DNA of 64,000 bases from Nitrososphaerota archaeon. GTDB taxonomy: Archaea; Thermoproteota; Nitrososphaeria; Nitrososphaerales; UBA183. The stretch is from the NCBI GenBank assembly GCA_027886865.1, contig JAPCJR010000008.1, forward strand, positions 29,638 to 93,637. Direction: 5' to 3'. Positions 51,513 through 59,078 of the stretch are shown here, piece after piece (positions within the stretch are counted from its first letter, which is position 1; each line of letters starts with the position of its first letter). The notes beneath the pieces are model-generated. The model was given only the letters and a program-made list of their open reading frames with translations, searched no databases and had not been told where the DNA came from. The translations under genes and the position numbers were made by a program.

Positions 51513-52733
51513 ATGGTCAAGCGGGACCTCGACGACCGGCTCTTCTGGCTGGCCAACGAGAGGGAGATCAAGGACGCCAAGACGACCGACATCTACTTCC
51601 TCAACACGAAAGAGGTCCTGACGAAGCACCACATCGACTCCGAAGTGGTCATGGAAATCTTCGCGCGCGACCTGCCGGAGAACGGGAAGTGGGGCGTCCT
51701 GAGCGGCGTCTACGAGGTCGCGAAGCTTCTGGAGGGCCTGCCAGTCGACGTCTGGGCGTTCGACGAGGGGTCCATCTTTCTCGCGGACGGCAGGGGGGCA
51801 ATATACGAGCCTGTGATGACTATCTCGGGAAGATACAGGGACTTCGTCGAGTACGAGAACCCGGTCTTGGGGCTCCTTTCCTCCTCGACGAGCGTCTCCA
51901 CCAAGGCGTCGAGATTCAGGGTCGCCGCGGGAGACAGGCAGGTCATCAGCTTCGGGACGAGGCGGGTCCACCCCGCCCTAGCGCCCCTGATCGAGAGGGG
52001 CTGCTATATCGCGGGTTTTGACGGAGTCTCCAACGTGCTTGGCGGGAGGCTTCTGGGGGTAGAGCCCTCCGGGACGATGCCCCACGCTCTCGTGCAGGTA
52101 ATAGGCGACCAGGTGAAAGCCTGGAAGCTCTTCGATGAGACCATGCCGAAGGAGGTCAAGCGGACGGCCCTCGTCGACACCTTCTGGGACGAGAAGACAG
52201 AGGCGATAAAGGCCTTCGAGACGCTCGGGAAGAAGCTCTGGGGGGTGAGGCTCGACACGCCGGCCTCGAGGAGGGGAAACTTCCGCGAAATCATCGAGGA
52301 GGTGAGGTGGGAGTTGAAGATAAGAGGGGGGGAGGCCGTCAAGATATTCGTCTCTGGGAGGCTCAGCGAGGAGGACGTCGTCCAGCTCAAGGACATCGTG
52401 GACGGGTTCGGGGTCGGGACCGCCGTGGCGTACCCACCGAGCATCGACTTCGCCGCGAAGATAGTCGAGGTGCGCGAGAAGGGGAAGACCTACCTCAGGG
52501 CGAAGAGGGGCGGCTTGGGCGGGAGGAAGGACGTGTACAGGTCGAAGGGCTTCAAGGACACGGTCGTGTTACACGGCTCCGTCCCACCGAAGGGCTCGAA
52601 GCAGATGCTTAGGCAGATCATCGACAAGGGCAAGCTGGTAGCCGACTTCCAGAGCACCAACTCGATTCGGGAAAAGGTCGCCCGAGAGTTGGGCGAGGTC
52701 GTGCGGGCCGAGCCAGCGCTGGTGTCTGGCTAG
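51513..52733 (+). CDS. pncB: Nicotinate phosphoribosyltransferase
   Basis: 406 residues. Makes nicotinate mononucleotide from nicotinate and PRPP. NAPRTase features: an N-terminal Y-F-L-N-T segment, SFGTRRVHPALAPLIERG, a GVSNVLGG-LLGVEPSGTMPHAL active-site block, LVDTFWDE, RLDTPASRRGN and the KIFVSGRLSEEDV strand. ATG 51513 follows a TATA-like TTTTTCTATGG by about 25 bases. That promoter starts only five bases after the stop of TnpB element 3. Feeds the NadE at 46.7 kb. Confidence 0.92.
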   Translation: MVKRDLDDRLFWLANEREIKDAKTTDIYFLNTKEVLTKHHIDSEVVMEIFARDLPENGKWGVLSGVYEVAKLLEGLPVDVWAFDEGSIFLADGRGAIYEPVMTISGRYRDFVEYENPVLGLLSSSTSVSTKASRFRVAAGDRQVISFGTRRVHPALAPLIERGCYIAGFDGVSNVLGGRLLGVEPSGTMPHALVQVIGDQVKAWKLFDETMPKEVKRTALVDTFWDEKTEAIKAFETLGKKLWGVRLDTPASRRGNFREIIEEVRWELKIRGGEAVKIFVSGRLSEEDVVQLKDIVDGFGVGTAVAYPPSIDFAAKIVEVREKGKTYLRAKRGGLGGRKDVYRSKGFKDTVVLHGSVPPKGSKQMLRQIIDKGKLVADFQSTNSIREKVARELGEVVRAEPALVSG

Positions 52734-52754
52734 CCTTCGCCAGGGAGATTGGTC

Positions 52755-52825
52755 GACGCGTGGCAGTTTCGTCTTCATCCTGACTTGCGCCAGTCGAGCT
52801 TGCCCGTCGAAGCACGCCACGCGTC
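52755..52825. repeat. Long inverted repeat after pncB
   Basis: GACGCGTGGC (52755-52764) and GCCACGCGTC (52816-52825) are exact complements separated by 51 bases. AGGGA outside the left arm and TCCCT outside the right arm extend the pairing with one 8-base interruption. The 291-bp gap 52734-53024 otherwise holds an AT-rich half with TATA-like elements (52846-52856 and 52990-52998), the second serving the next gene. Confidence 0.6.
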
Positions 52826-53024
52826 TCCCTTCCTTGGCCCCGGCTTCGTATTATATCATCCTCTCACAGCAAGGTCTTCGACCTTCAATTATTTTCTTCT
52901 CCGCCCTTCATTCTCTCTACCCACTTACCATCATTGCCGATGCACCAAAAGCAGGCGTCTCTCGGTTTCATATCTCGCGGTAAATCGTTAATTAGCTCCC
53001 CACCTCAGTTTTCCTCGGACGAAC

Positions 53025-53498
53025 TTGCTGGAAGACGACCCCGAGGAGCAGCAACAGAGACAGCAGCAGGAGCAGCCCCTCACCTGGCAGCAGGCCCTCG
53101 CGGAGAACCCCGAGTACTACATGAACACGAAGCAGGGGCAGGAGGAGCTCGCCCAGATGATTCGGAAGGAGTCAGAGCGGCTCCTCGAGGAGATAGGCAA
53201 GTCCGTAAAGCACCAGAAGGACATAATCTGGCTCTCAAAGTGGTGCCTGTCCTGCAAGTTCCACAATGACCACGGCGCAAGGTCCATGTGCAACAAGTGG
53301 AACGCGCGCATCGTGAAGCCGTTCTACGGCCAGCCGATCTGGGAGAAGATGGAGGTGAAAGGGAGGGAGGAGAAGGAGCTGGTCGTCAGCGACGTCGATT
53401 GGGACAGGAAGTGGAGGGAAATCTCCGACAAGATAGTGGAGTGGGCGGTCGAGAAGGTCAACGGCGGCTACCCATACTTCTGCTACTCCAACGAATAG
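53025..53498 (+). CDS. Conserved-looking hypothetical protein with four cysteines
   Basis: 157 residues. A Gln-rich acidic start (EEQQQRQQQEQ), a helix (QGQEELAQMIRKESERLLEEI), then a WCLSC...MCNKW segment with three Cys, and an aromatic-rich C-terminal half (DVDWDRKWREISDKIVEW) ending YPYFCYSNE. The CxxC and following Cys may bind zinc or an iron-sulfur cluster. TTG 53025 has a TATA-like GTTAATTAG about 30 bases upstream. Not recognised; function unknown. Confidence 0.65.
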   Translation: MLEDDPEEQQQRQQQEQPLTWQQALAENPEYYMNTKQGQEELAQMIRKESERLLEEIGKSVKHQKDIIWLSKWCLSCKFHNDHGARSMCNKWNARIVKPFYGQPIWEKMEVKGREEKELVVSDVDWDRKWREISDKIVEWAVEKVNGGYPYFCYSNE

Positions 53499-53569
53499 GG
53501 CCGGAACGGTGGCGGACGAATCCTGACGGGTCACCCTTTATATTCCGTAGGGCGTTCGCCCGAACGTTT

Positions 53570-53688
53570 GGCCGCGGTGGTGTAGGCACTCCTCAAAAGA
53601 GTGGCGCATCTTGGTTAACATGGGAGGCTGTGGATTGCCGAATGAAGCAGACACCTCTTGATCGGGGGTTCGAGTCCCCCCCGCGGCC
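53570..53688 (+). tRNA. tRNA-His (GTG) interrupted in the anticodon loop and D loop
   Basis: Acceptor GCCGCGG (53571-53577) pairs with CCGCGGC (53681-53687); an encoded G at -1 (53570) faces C73 (53688), the histidine identity pair. The anticodon stem GGAGG with loop CTGTGGA gives GTG. A 19-base insert after position 37 (about 53634-53652) separates the loop from the 3' stem CCTCT, as a canonical archaeal intron would. A further 24 bases or so (about 53586-53609) interrupt the D loop between TGTAG and CTTGG. T arm intact. No encoded CCA. TATA-like CTTTATATT at about 53536-53544. Confidence 0.85.
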
Positions 53689-53753
53689 CCTCACGATTTA
53701 CCCGTCGCCTGCATGGTAGTTTATAGGAACAAGTCCGCTAAGAATCAAGTCGA

Positions 53754-54227
53754 TTGAAGGCGATAACACACGACGCCTTCTCCTTTGGCGTCAGTCTCTA
53801 CCTCGCATACCACGTCGACCAGTCGCCGACCCTCGCCCTCCTGATTCTGGTGGTCTGGCTGGCCTTCGCCACGAACGAGCTCATCGACGTCCTGGGGCAT
53901 GTCACGAAGGGCGGGAGACCCGTCAGGTCGTTCTGGACGCATTCTGTCTTCACGGCTCCCTTGTGGGGTCTCGCCGCGGCGCTCGTGTCGGCATACATCC
54001 TCGACATCATCGTTGGGCAGGCGATAACGACCTTCCAGGCGGTCTTCATAGGCGGGCTGGGAATCGTAATCGCCTACTCCCACCTTCTGCTCGACGCGCT
54101 GACCGAGGGCGGGGTGTATCTCGGAAGGCGGAGGGTCGCCCTCGCCCACTTCAGGTACGACAATCTGATCCTCAACGGAGCTTTCACGGCCCTAGGCGTG
54201 CTGTTGGTCTTTGCCGCATTCGTCTGA
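53754..54227 (+). CDS. DUF1286-like membrane-bound metal-dependent hydrolase
   Basis: 157 residues with about four membrane helices and conserved His/Asp positions: MKAITHDAFSFG at the start, FWTHSVFTAPLWG, and AYSHLLLDALTEGGVY. This pattern (H, TH and H-x-x-x-D in membrane context) matches the YdjM/DUF457-DUF1286 group of predicted membrane metal-dependent hydrolases. TTG 53754 has a TATA-like GTTTATAGG upstream. Substrate unknown. Confidence 0.75.
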   Translation: MKAITHDAFSFGVSLYLAYHVDQSPTLALLILVVWLAFATNELIDVLGHVTKGGRPVRSFWTHSVFTAPLWGLAAALVSAYILDIIVGQAITTFQAVFIGGLGIVIAYSHLLLDALTEGGVYLGRRRVALAHFRYDNLILNGAFTALGVLLVFAAFV

Positions 54228-54281
54228 CGAATTCTCCGTCGCAAAGGATTATAGAGGCGGCTCTTCCACAATGGGCCTCTA

Positions 54282-54752
54282 ATGATTTGCCAGAAATGCG
54301 GGAGGACGGTGGACGACGGCGCGGCCTTCTGTCCTTACTGCGGCAACGCCTTGAAGCAGCAGATGATGGGCGCCTCCAGCACGCCGGGCGCGAGCCAGCC
54401 GATGATGCTCATCACCTCGAACTACGCTTCCGGGTACAGGGTGGACAAGGTAATCGGGATGGTCTACGGGATTACCGTGAGGTCGCGAGGAATCGGAGGG
54501 AACCTGGTGGCCGGCCTTCGGACAATAGCGGGCGGAGAGATCAGGGAGTACACCCAGCTCGCTCAGGTGGCGAGGCAGGAAGCGCTCGACAGGCTTTCCG
54601 ATCACGCGAAAAGCATGGGCGCGAACGCGGTCTTGAGCGTGATGTTCGACTCGACCGAGATGGCCCAGAGCATGGAGGAAATCATAGCCTTCGGGACGGC
54701 CGTGGTGGTCTCCCCTATCTCGGGCGACCAACAGCTAGTGAAGCTGAGCTAG
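54282..54752 (+). CDS. Zinc-ribbon plus YbjQ-domain protein
   Basis: 156 residues. An N-terminal zinc ribbon (CQKCGRTV...CPYCGNAL), a short linker, and a YbjQ/DUF74-type domain: YRVDKVIGMVYGITVRSRG, then EIREYTQLAQVARQEALDRL and AKSMGANAVLSVMFD. YbjQ domains assemble as pentamers of unknown role, sometimes called heavy-metal binding. ATG 54282 with a TATA-like GGATTATAG gives a leaderless mRNA. Confidence 0.8.
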   Translation: MICQKCGRTVDDGAAFCPYCGNALKQQMMGASSTPGASQPMMLITSNYASGYRVDKVIGMVYGITVRSRGIGGNLVAGLRTIAGGEIREYTQLAQVARQEALDRLSDHAKSMGANAVLSVMFDSTEMAQSMEEIIAFGTAVVVSPISGDQQLVKLS

Positions 54753-54758
54753 GCGCCT

Positions 54759-54974
54759 CTACTTCCAGGCCTTCGCCCGCTCGCAGAACGCGTCGGCCTC
54801 GTCCTGCGCCCGAGGGCAGTGCGCATAGTGGGTGATTACCTCCCGGAGCGCCTCTTCGACTGGGGTGGGGGCGCCAGGGCACAGGGCGTCGAGCTGGGAG
54901 CGAATCTCCGCGAGAGGCTGCCAAATCTCTGCCGGGATGACGACCGTCACTCCTGCCGTCTTGCTGGATTTCAT
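54759..54974 (-). CDS. Small protein, possible ribbon-helix-helix
   Basis: 71 residues. A short basic start and a hydrophobic strand (VTVVIPAEIW) followed by two helices (QPLAEIRSQLDAL and PVEEALREVITHYA), an order reminiscent of ribbon-helix-helix DNA-binding proteins, then a Cys-containing acidic tail. ATG 54974, with a TATA-like CAGATATTGG (minus strand) about 29 bases upstream. Ends 6 bp from the convergent YbjQ gene. The fold assignment is weak. Confidence 0.5.
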   Translation of the reverse strand: MKSSKTAGVTVVIPAEIWQPLAEIRSQLDALCPGAPTPVEEALREVITHYAHCPRAQDEADAFCERAKAWK

Positions 54975-55066
54975 GTTGGACGAGCGCTGTAGCCTTCCAG
55001 CCCAATATCTGGCTTTCGCACTTCCGGCTCCACCCTTATTAGACCGCTGGGCAAGTCAAGAACGTC

Positions 55067-55870
55067 GTGCCGGAGCCCGAGGAGTTTAGGATAGGGTGCA
55101 GCGGCTGGTCGTACAAGGACTGGGTCGGGCCTTTCTATCCCTCCAACACGGAGGCCAAGGACTACCTCAAGCTGTACTCCCGGACCTTCGATTGCGTCGA
55201 GATTGACTCGAGCTTCTACAGAATCCCTTCTCTCGGCATGGTCAGCCAGTGGAAGAACAGCACGCCCGAGGGGTTCACGTTCTGCCCGAAACTCACGAAG
55301 AAGATCACGCACGAGAACAAGCTGGAGAACTTCGAGTCGACGCTTTTGTACTTCTACAGCGTCATGAGCAAGTTGGGGAACAAGCTGGGGCCGATAGTGG
55401 TCCAATTGCCACCCTCCGTCAAGGTGGAGAAGCACAAGGCTGCGATGGAGAGGTTCGTGTCCTCCCTTGAGCCGAAGTTCAAGCACGCGATAGAGTTCAG
55501 GCACAAGTCGTGGTTCACCCCGGAGACCTACAAGCTCCTCGAGAAGAACAACGTCGCGATGGCCTGGTCGATCAACCAGTATCTGGAGACCCCTCCGGTG
55601 GTCACCGCGGACTTCGTCTACCTAAGGATGGTGGGGACGCGCGAGATCACGAAGTTCACGGGCATCCAGAAGGAGATGAGGGAGGAGATGGAGCATTGGG
55701 CCAAGGAACTCAGGGAGAAGAGAGCGTCCATCAAGGACAGCTTCGTCTTCTTCAACAACCACTTCGCAGGCTTCGGGCCGGAGTCTGTAAACGAGTTCAG
55801 GAGGCTCTTAGGGATGATTAAGGTCGATTGGGGCAAGGGCCAAGAGTCGACGCAAGCAACGCTTCAGTGA
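55067..55870 (+). CDS. DUF72 family TIM-barrel protein
   Basis: 267 residues. DUF72/YecE family: IGCSGWSYKDWVGPFYP start, KLYSRTFDCVEIDSSFYRIP, PPSVKVEKHK, AIEFRHKSWF, DFVYLRMVG and the VFFNNHFAGFGP ending are all present. The family is widespread with no agreed function. GTG 55067 has a TATA-like CCCTTATTAG about 26 bases before transcription. Eight bases separate it from the Y-family polymerase, so it may belong to the same DNA-damage operon. Confidence 0.9.
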   Translation: MPEPEEFRIGCSGWSYKDWVGPFYPSNTEAKDYLKLYSRTFDCVEIDSSFYRIPSLGMVSQWKNSTPEGFTFCPKLTKKITHENKLENFESTLLYFYSVMSKLGNKLGPIVVQLPPSVKVEKHKAAMERFVSSLEPKFKHAIEFRHKSWFTPETYKLLEKNNVAMAWSINQYLETPPVVTADFVYLRMVGTREITKFTGIQKEMREEMEHWAKELREKRASIKDSFVFFNNHFAGFGPESVNEFRRLLGMIKVDWGKGQESTQATLQ

Positions 55871-55877
55871 TTCTTAG

Positions 55878-56969
55878 ATGTCGCAGGAAGGATGGAGGGC
55901 GATATTCCACGTGGACCTCAATGCGTTCTACGTCTCGGTGGAGGTCTTGGACAACCCGTCACTTAAAGGCCTCCCGGTGGTAGTGGGGGCAGACCCCGAA
56001 GGCGGTAAGGCGCGTGGCGTCGTGATGACCTGCTCCTACGAAGCGAGGAAGCTCGGCCTCAGGTCGGGGATGCCAATTTCGACGGCCTACAGGCTCGCTC
56101 CGGACGCGGTCTACCTCCCGCCTAGGTGGGACCGCTACGCTGAGATTTCGGGAAAAGTGATGGAGCTGCTAAGGAAGCACGCCGACAGGTTCGAACAGAC
56201 GGGGATAGACGAGGGGTACATGGACGTCTCCTCCCGCACCAAGAACCTCGAAGATGCAAAGGCCTTGGCGCTACAGATCAAGAAGGAGATACGGGATTCG
56301 CTGGGGATAACATGTTCCATAGGGGTTGCGCCCAACAAGTCTCTTGCGAAGATAGCGTCCGATAGGCAAAAACCAGACGGACTGACGGTCGTGCCCTTCG
56401 ACGACCCGAAGGGCTTCCTAGCGCCCCTCCCCGTCGCGGTCATCCCGGGAGTGGGCCCGAAGACGCAGGTTTTCCTGAAGGAGCACGACATCGAGGCCAT
56501 CGGACAGCTTCAGAAGATGTCGGGGCAGGACCTCATGAAGTGGTTCGGGAAGACCGGGGTCTGGCTCTGGGGGGTCATCCAAGCCGAGGAGAGGCTCCCG
56601 GTCCTCGAGAGGGACATGATGAAGTCGATGAGCGTCGAGAGGACTTTCGACGCGGACGCCGAGGACTTCGAGAAGGTTTACGCGCAGGCGGACATCGAGG
56701 CCCGCGAGCTTGCTCAAAGGGTGCGCGACGACAACGTGAAGTTCAAGGTCGTGGGGGTCAAAATCCGCTTCAAGGGGTTCAAGACCTTCACCCGAGAGAC
56801 GACCCTCACCGGCTTCACCGACAGCGAGGAGGCCTTGAGGCACGAGGCCCGCATCCTCCTGAAGGAGTTCGAGGCGAAGAAGAGGCCGGTGAGGCTCGTG
56901 GGCGTGCGCGTCTCGCATCTAAAGCGCGAGAAGGCTGAGCTGACCAGGCTGGACCAATGGGCGAGATGA
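55878..56969 (+). CDS. Y-family translesion DNA polymerase (Dpo4/DinB)
   Basis: 363 residues. Lesion-bypass polymerase. Catalytic elements: [13 protein letters not shown] (Asp13), [14 protein letters not shown] and TGIDEGYMD (about 109-116; usual form SIDEAYLD), followed by [15 protein letters not shown], the helix-hairpin-helix VIPGVGPKT and the little-finger domain starting near [13 protein letters not shown]. It is complete. It follows the DUF72 gene and precedes a NUDIX hydrolase by seven bases. Confidence 0.93.
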   Translation: MSQEGWRAIFHVDLNAFYVSVEVLDNPSLKGLPVVVGADPEGGKARGVVMTCSYEARKLGLRSGMPISTAYRLAPDAVYLPPRWDRYAEISGKVMELLRKHADRFEQTGIDEGYMDVSSRTKNLEDAKALALQIKKEIRDSLGITCSIGVAPNKSLAKIASDRQKPDGLTVVPFDDPKGFLAPLPVAVIPGVGPKTQVFLKEHDIEAIGQLQKMSGQDLMKWFGKTGVWLWGVIQAEERLPVLERDMMKSMSVERTFDADAEDFEKVYAQADIEARELAQRVRDDNVKFKVVGVKIRFKGFKTFTRETTLTGFTDSEEALRHEARILLKEFEAKKRPVRLVGVRVSHLKREKAELTRLDQWAR

Positions 56970-56976
56970 AGGCAAA

Positions 56977-57447
56977 GTGGTCATTGAGGCGACGATCTGC
57001 CAAATAGTCCGGGGGCGCAAACTCCTCCTGAAGAGGGCGACGAGGGGGATAAGCGTCGGCAAGTGGAACGCGCCAGGCGGCAAGCTTGAACCCGGAGAGA
57101 CCCCCGAGCAGTGCGCCTGCAGGGAGGTGCTCGAGGAGACCGGCCTGCGCGTCTCGAACCCCTTCTATCACGGCACGCTCACTTTCGTGATGGACGGAGG
57201 CAAGAACCTCCACACGAGAGCCCACGTCTTCTCCGCGCACGACGCGAAGGGCAGGGCGAGGTCGAGCGCCGAGGGCGAGGTAAGGTGGTACCCGCTCGAC
57301 GGGCTGCCGGAAGCAAAGATGTGGGAGGACGACCAGTTCTGGGTCCCCCTGGTCCTGAGGGGCATTCGCTTCGACGCGACGTTCACCTACGACGGAGCGA
57401 ACCGCCACGTCATAGGCTTCTCGATGGCCTCTAGGCCGGCCGATTGA
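56977..57447 (+). CDS. NUDIX hydrolase (MutT/MTH1-like)
   Basis: 156 residues with a complete NUDIX box: [12 protein letters not shown] followed by [10 protein letters not shown]. The preceding KWNAPGGK and following [10 protein letters not shown] segments resemble 8-oxo-dGTP diphosphatases (MTH1 type), so sanitation of oxidised nucleotides is likely. GTG 56977 is seven bases after the Dpo4 stop, suggesting joint expression for damage tolerance. Convergent with tfb (4-bp gap). Confidence 0.85.
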   Translation: MVIEATICQIVRGRKLLLKRATRGISVGKWNAPGGKLEPGETPEQCACREVLEETGLRVSNPFYHGTLTFVMDGGKNLHTRAHVFSAHDAKGRARSSAEGEVRWYPLDGLPEAKMWEDDQFWVPLVLRGIRFDATFTYDGANRHVIGFSMASRPAD

Positions 57448-57451
57448 CCGG

Positions 57452-58393
57452 CTAGATCCCGAGCGCCTGGCGCAGGCCCTTGTACCTGTTTCGGAGCGTG
57501 ACCTCGGTAATCGACGCGGCGTCGGCGATGTCCTTCTGCGTCTTCCCGTTGCCCTCGAGGGTGGACGCCACGTAGAGGGCCGCTGCGGCAAGCCCCATGG
57601 GGTCCTTCCCGGCCACGATCTCCTTCTGGTGGGCCTTTGTGAGGATCTCCATCGCCCGCCTCTTGGTCTTCTCTGCGACAGTAGCGCGGGACGCAATCCG
57701 AGAGACCGACTTTATCGGGTCGGGGACCGGCATCTGGAGGTCCATCTCCCTCAGCAGGATCCTGTACGACCTCGCGAGGTCCTTCTTGCTCACGTTGCTG
57801 ACCGCCGCGACGTCCTTCAGAGTCCTAGGCACCTCCATGTCCCTGCACGCAGCGTAGAGCGCGGCCGCGGAGATCTGGATTATGGACCTGCCCCTGGTGA
57901 CGCCCCTCTCCACCGCCTTACGGTAGATGTAGGCGGCCCTCTCTATGACCTCGTCGTGCACGGCGAGCTTCTCCGCGAACATCTTCATCTCGTTGAACGC
58001 CTGTCTCAGGTTCCGGTCGAAGGAGTTGGCGGCCTGGCTCCTCTTGTCCCAGACCCTCACCCTGTCCATCGTGTGCTTCATGGCGCCCGACAGCGAGGAA
58101 CCGGAGGCGTCGCGGTTGGACGACCCGATCACCGTAGAAAGGCCCATGTCGAAAGACGTTATCGACGTCGGCATCCCTGTCCTGGCCCTGCTTTCGCCGC
58201 CCTGCTCGTCAGCGAAAGACCTCCACTCGGGCCTGGTCTCTTCCAGCTTCTCCTTCATCACGTAACCGCAGTTTGTGCAATAGAACTCCCCTGTGTTGGA
58301 ATCCTCTGCCAGGGGGCCCTTACCACATCGCGGACACTTGTCCGCCTTGCGTTGTCTCCCTTCAAGCCCGGGAGAATTCAGTCTATAGGACAC
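57452..58393 (-). CDS. tfb: Transcription initiation factor TFB
   Basis: 313 residues. Zinc ribbon with C20, C23, C39 and C42, a B-finger region (GMPTSITSFDMGLSTVI), then two cyclin repeats, the second ending with the helix-turn-helix DIADAASITEVTLRNRYK that reads the BRE. It recruits RNA polymerase to TATA-bound TBP. GTG 58393. Promoter CTTAAATATAAG (minus strand, about 58421-58436). Divergent from a winged-helix gene; three 20-bp-spaced repeats lie between. Confidence 0.95.
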   Translation of the reverse strand: MSYRLNSPGLEGRQRKADKCPRCGKGPLAEDSNTGEFYCTNCGYVMKEKLEETRPEWRSFADEQGGESRARTGMPTSITSFDMGLSTVIGSSNRDASGSSLSGAMKHTMDRVRVWDKRSQAANSFDRNLRQAFNEMKMFAEKLAVHDEVIERAAYIYRKAVERGVTRGRSIIQISAAALYAACRDMEVPRTLKDVAAVSNVSKKDLARSYRILLREMDLQMPVPDPIKSVSRIASRATVAEKTKRRAMEILTKAHQKEIVAGKDPMGLAAAALYVASTLEGNGKTQKDIADAASITEVTLRNRYKGLRQALGI

Positions 58394-58438
58394 TTTCTAT
58401 CACTTAGGTTATAATACCGCCCGCTTATATTTAAGGCT

Positions 58439-58485
58439 ATTGGGGCAAACAACGATAAATTGGGTTAAACAACGAATTATTGGCC
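58439..58485 (+). promoter_or_regulatory. Operator-like repeats with 20-bp period
   Basis: ATTGGGGCAAACAACGATAA (58439-58458) and ATTGGGTTAAACAACGAATT (58459-58478) are similar 20-bp units, with a third partial unit ATTGGCC from 58479. The period is two helical turns. They lie between the tfb promoter and the TATA-like element (58498-58506) of the winged-helix gene. Confidence 0.6.
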
Positions 58486-58529
58486 TATTTCCGCAACCTC
58501 TAAAAGACCCCATTACTAACTCTCAGCGG

Positions 58530-58913
58530 ATGATTAAGGTAAAGATGGCGGAGGTGTCCAGCCGTCTTGGCAACTTTACCATAATCAAGATGGGTCAGGC
58601 TGTTTTAATCAGCCCCTGCGGCACGAGGATGAAGATTCTAGAGGCGCTCTCAACAGGCCCTATGACCGGCGAGGAGCTAGTAGGAAAGATTGACGTCTCT
58701 TATTCATGCGTGATGGACCACATGGACTTCTTCGAGAAGCTTGGAATTGTAGAGGCAACCCTCAAGCGAAACGGGGGAGGAAGGAGAAGAATCTGCTTTC
58801 AAATGAGCGAGGATCCTCTGGAGGCAATAGAACGACTCTTCATGACGGCGCCAAGGAACGATCGAGGCGGGTCAGCCGCAATCGTAAGAGCTCAACCCTC
58901 AACCCAGACATAA
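58530..58913 (+). CDS. Winged-helix regulator (ArsR-like)
   Basis: 127 residues. A winged helix: SPCGTRMKILEALSTGPMTGEELVGKID, of which the core is MTGEELVGKI, then SYSCVMDHMDFFEKLGIVE (recognition helix) and a basic wing (KRNGGGRRRICFQM). ATG 58530 was chosen because the TATA-like CTCTAAAAG lies 27 bases upstream; TTG 58440 would start inside the operator repeats. Probably binds those repeats (inference) and could then influence tfb. Confidence 0.75.
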   Translation: MIKVKMAEVSSRLGNFTIIKMGQAVLISPCGTRMKILEALSTGPMTGEELVGKIDVSYSCVMDHMDFFEKLGIVEATLKRNGGGRRRICFQMSEDPLEAIERLFMTAPRNDRGGSAAIVRAQPSTQT

Positions 58914-58940
58914 TATTCACAGGTCCCTACCCTTCGTGGT

Positions 58941-59078
58941 TTTGTTCCAACGGGTTCAATAGCCACCGGCCCCCGCCGATCCTGATGGACGATGAGGAGA
59001 ACAGGTGCAGTTTTGGTCCTCGCAGTCCTGGTGGTGGCTGCCCTGGGCGCGGGCTATCTCGCCGTGAGTTCCGGGCGG
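58941..59078 (+). repeat. Leader cassette, copy B (promoter plus signal peptide)
   Basis: Gapless match to 48825-48962, 127 of 138 positions the same. It covers the promoter, the start codon at 58992 and about 29 codons. Most differences lie in the promoter half and around the first codons; the hydrophobic core coding stretch is almost unchanged. Confidence 0.85.
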
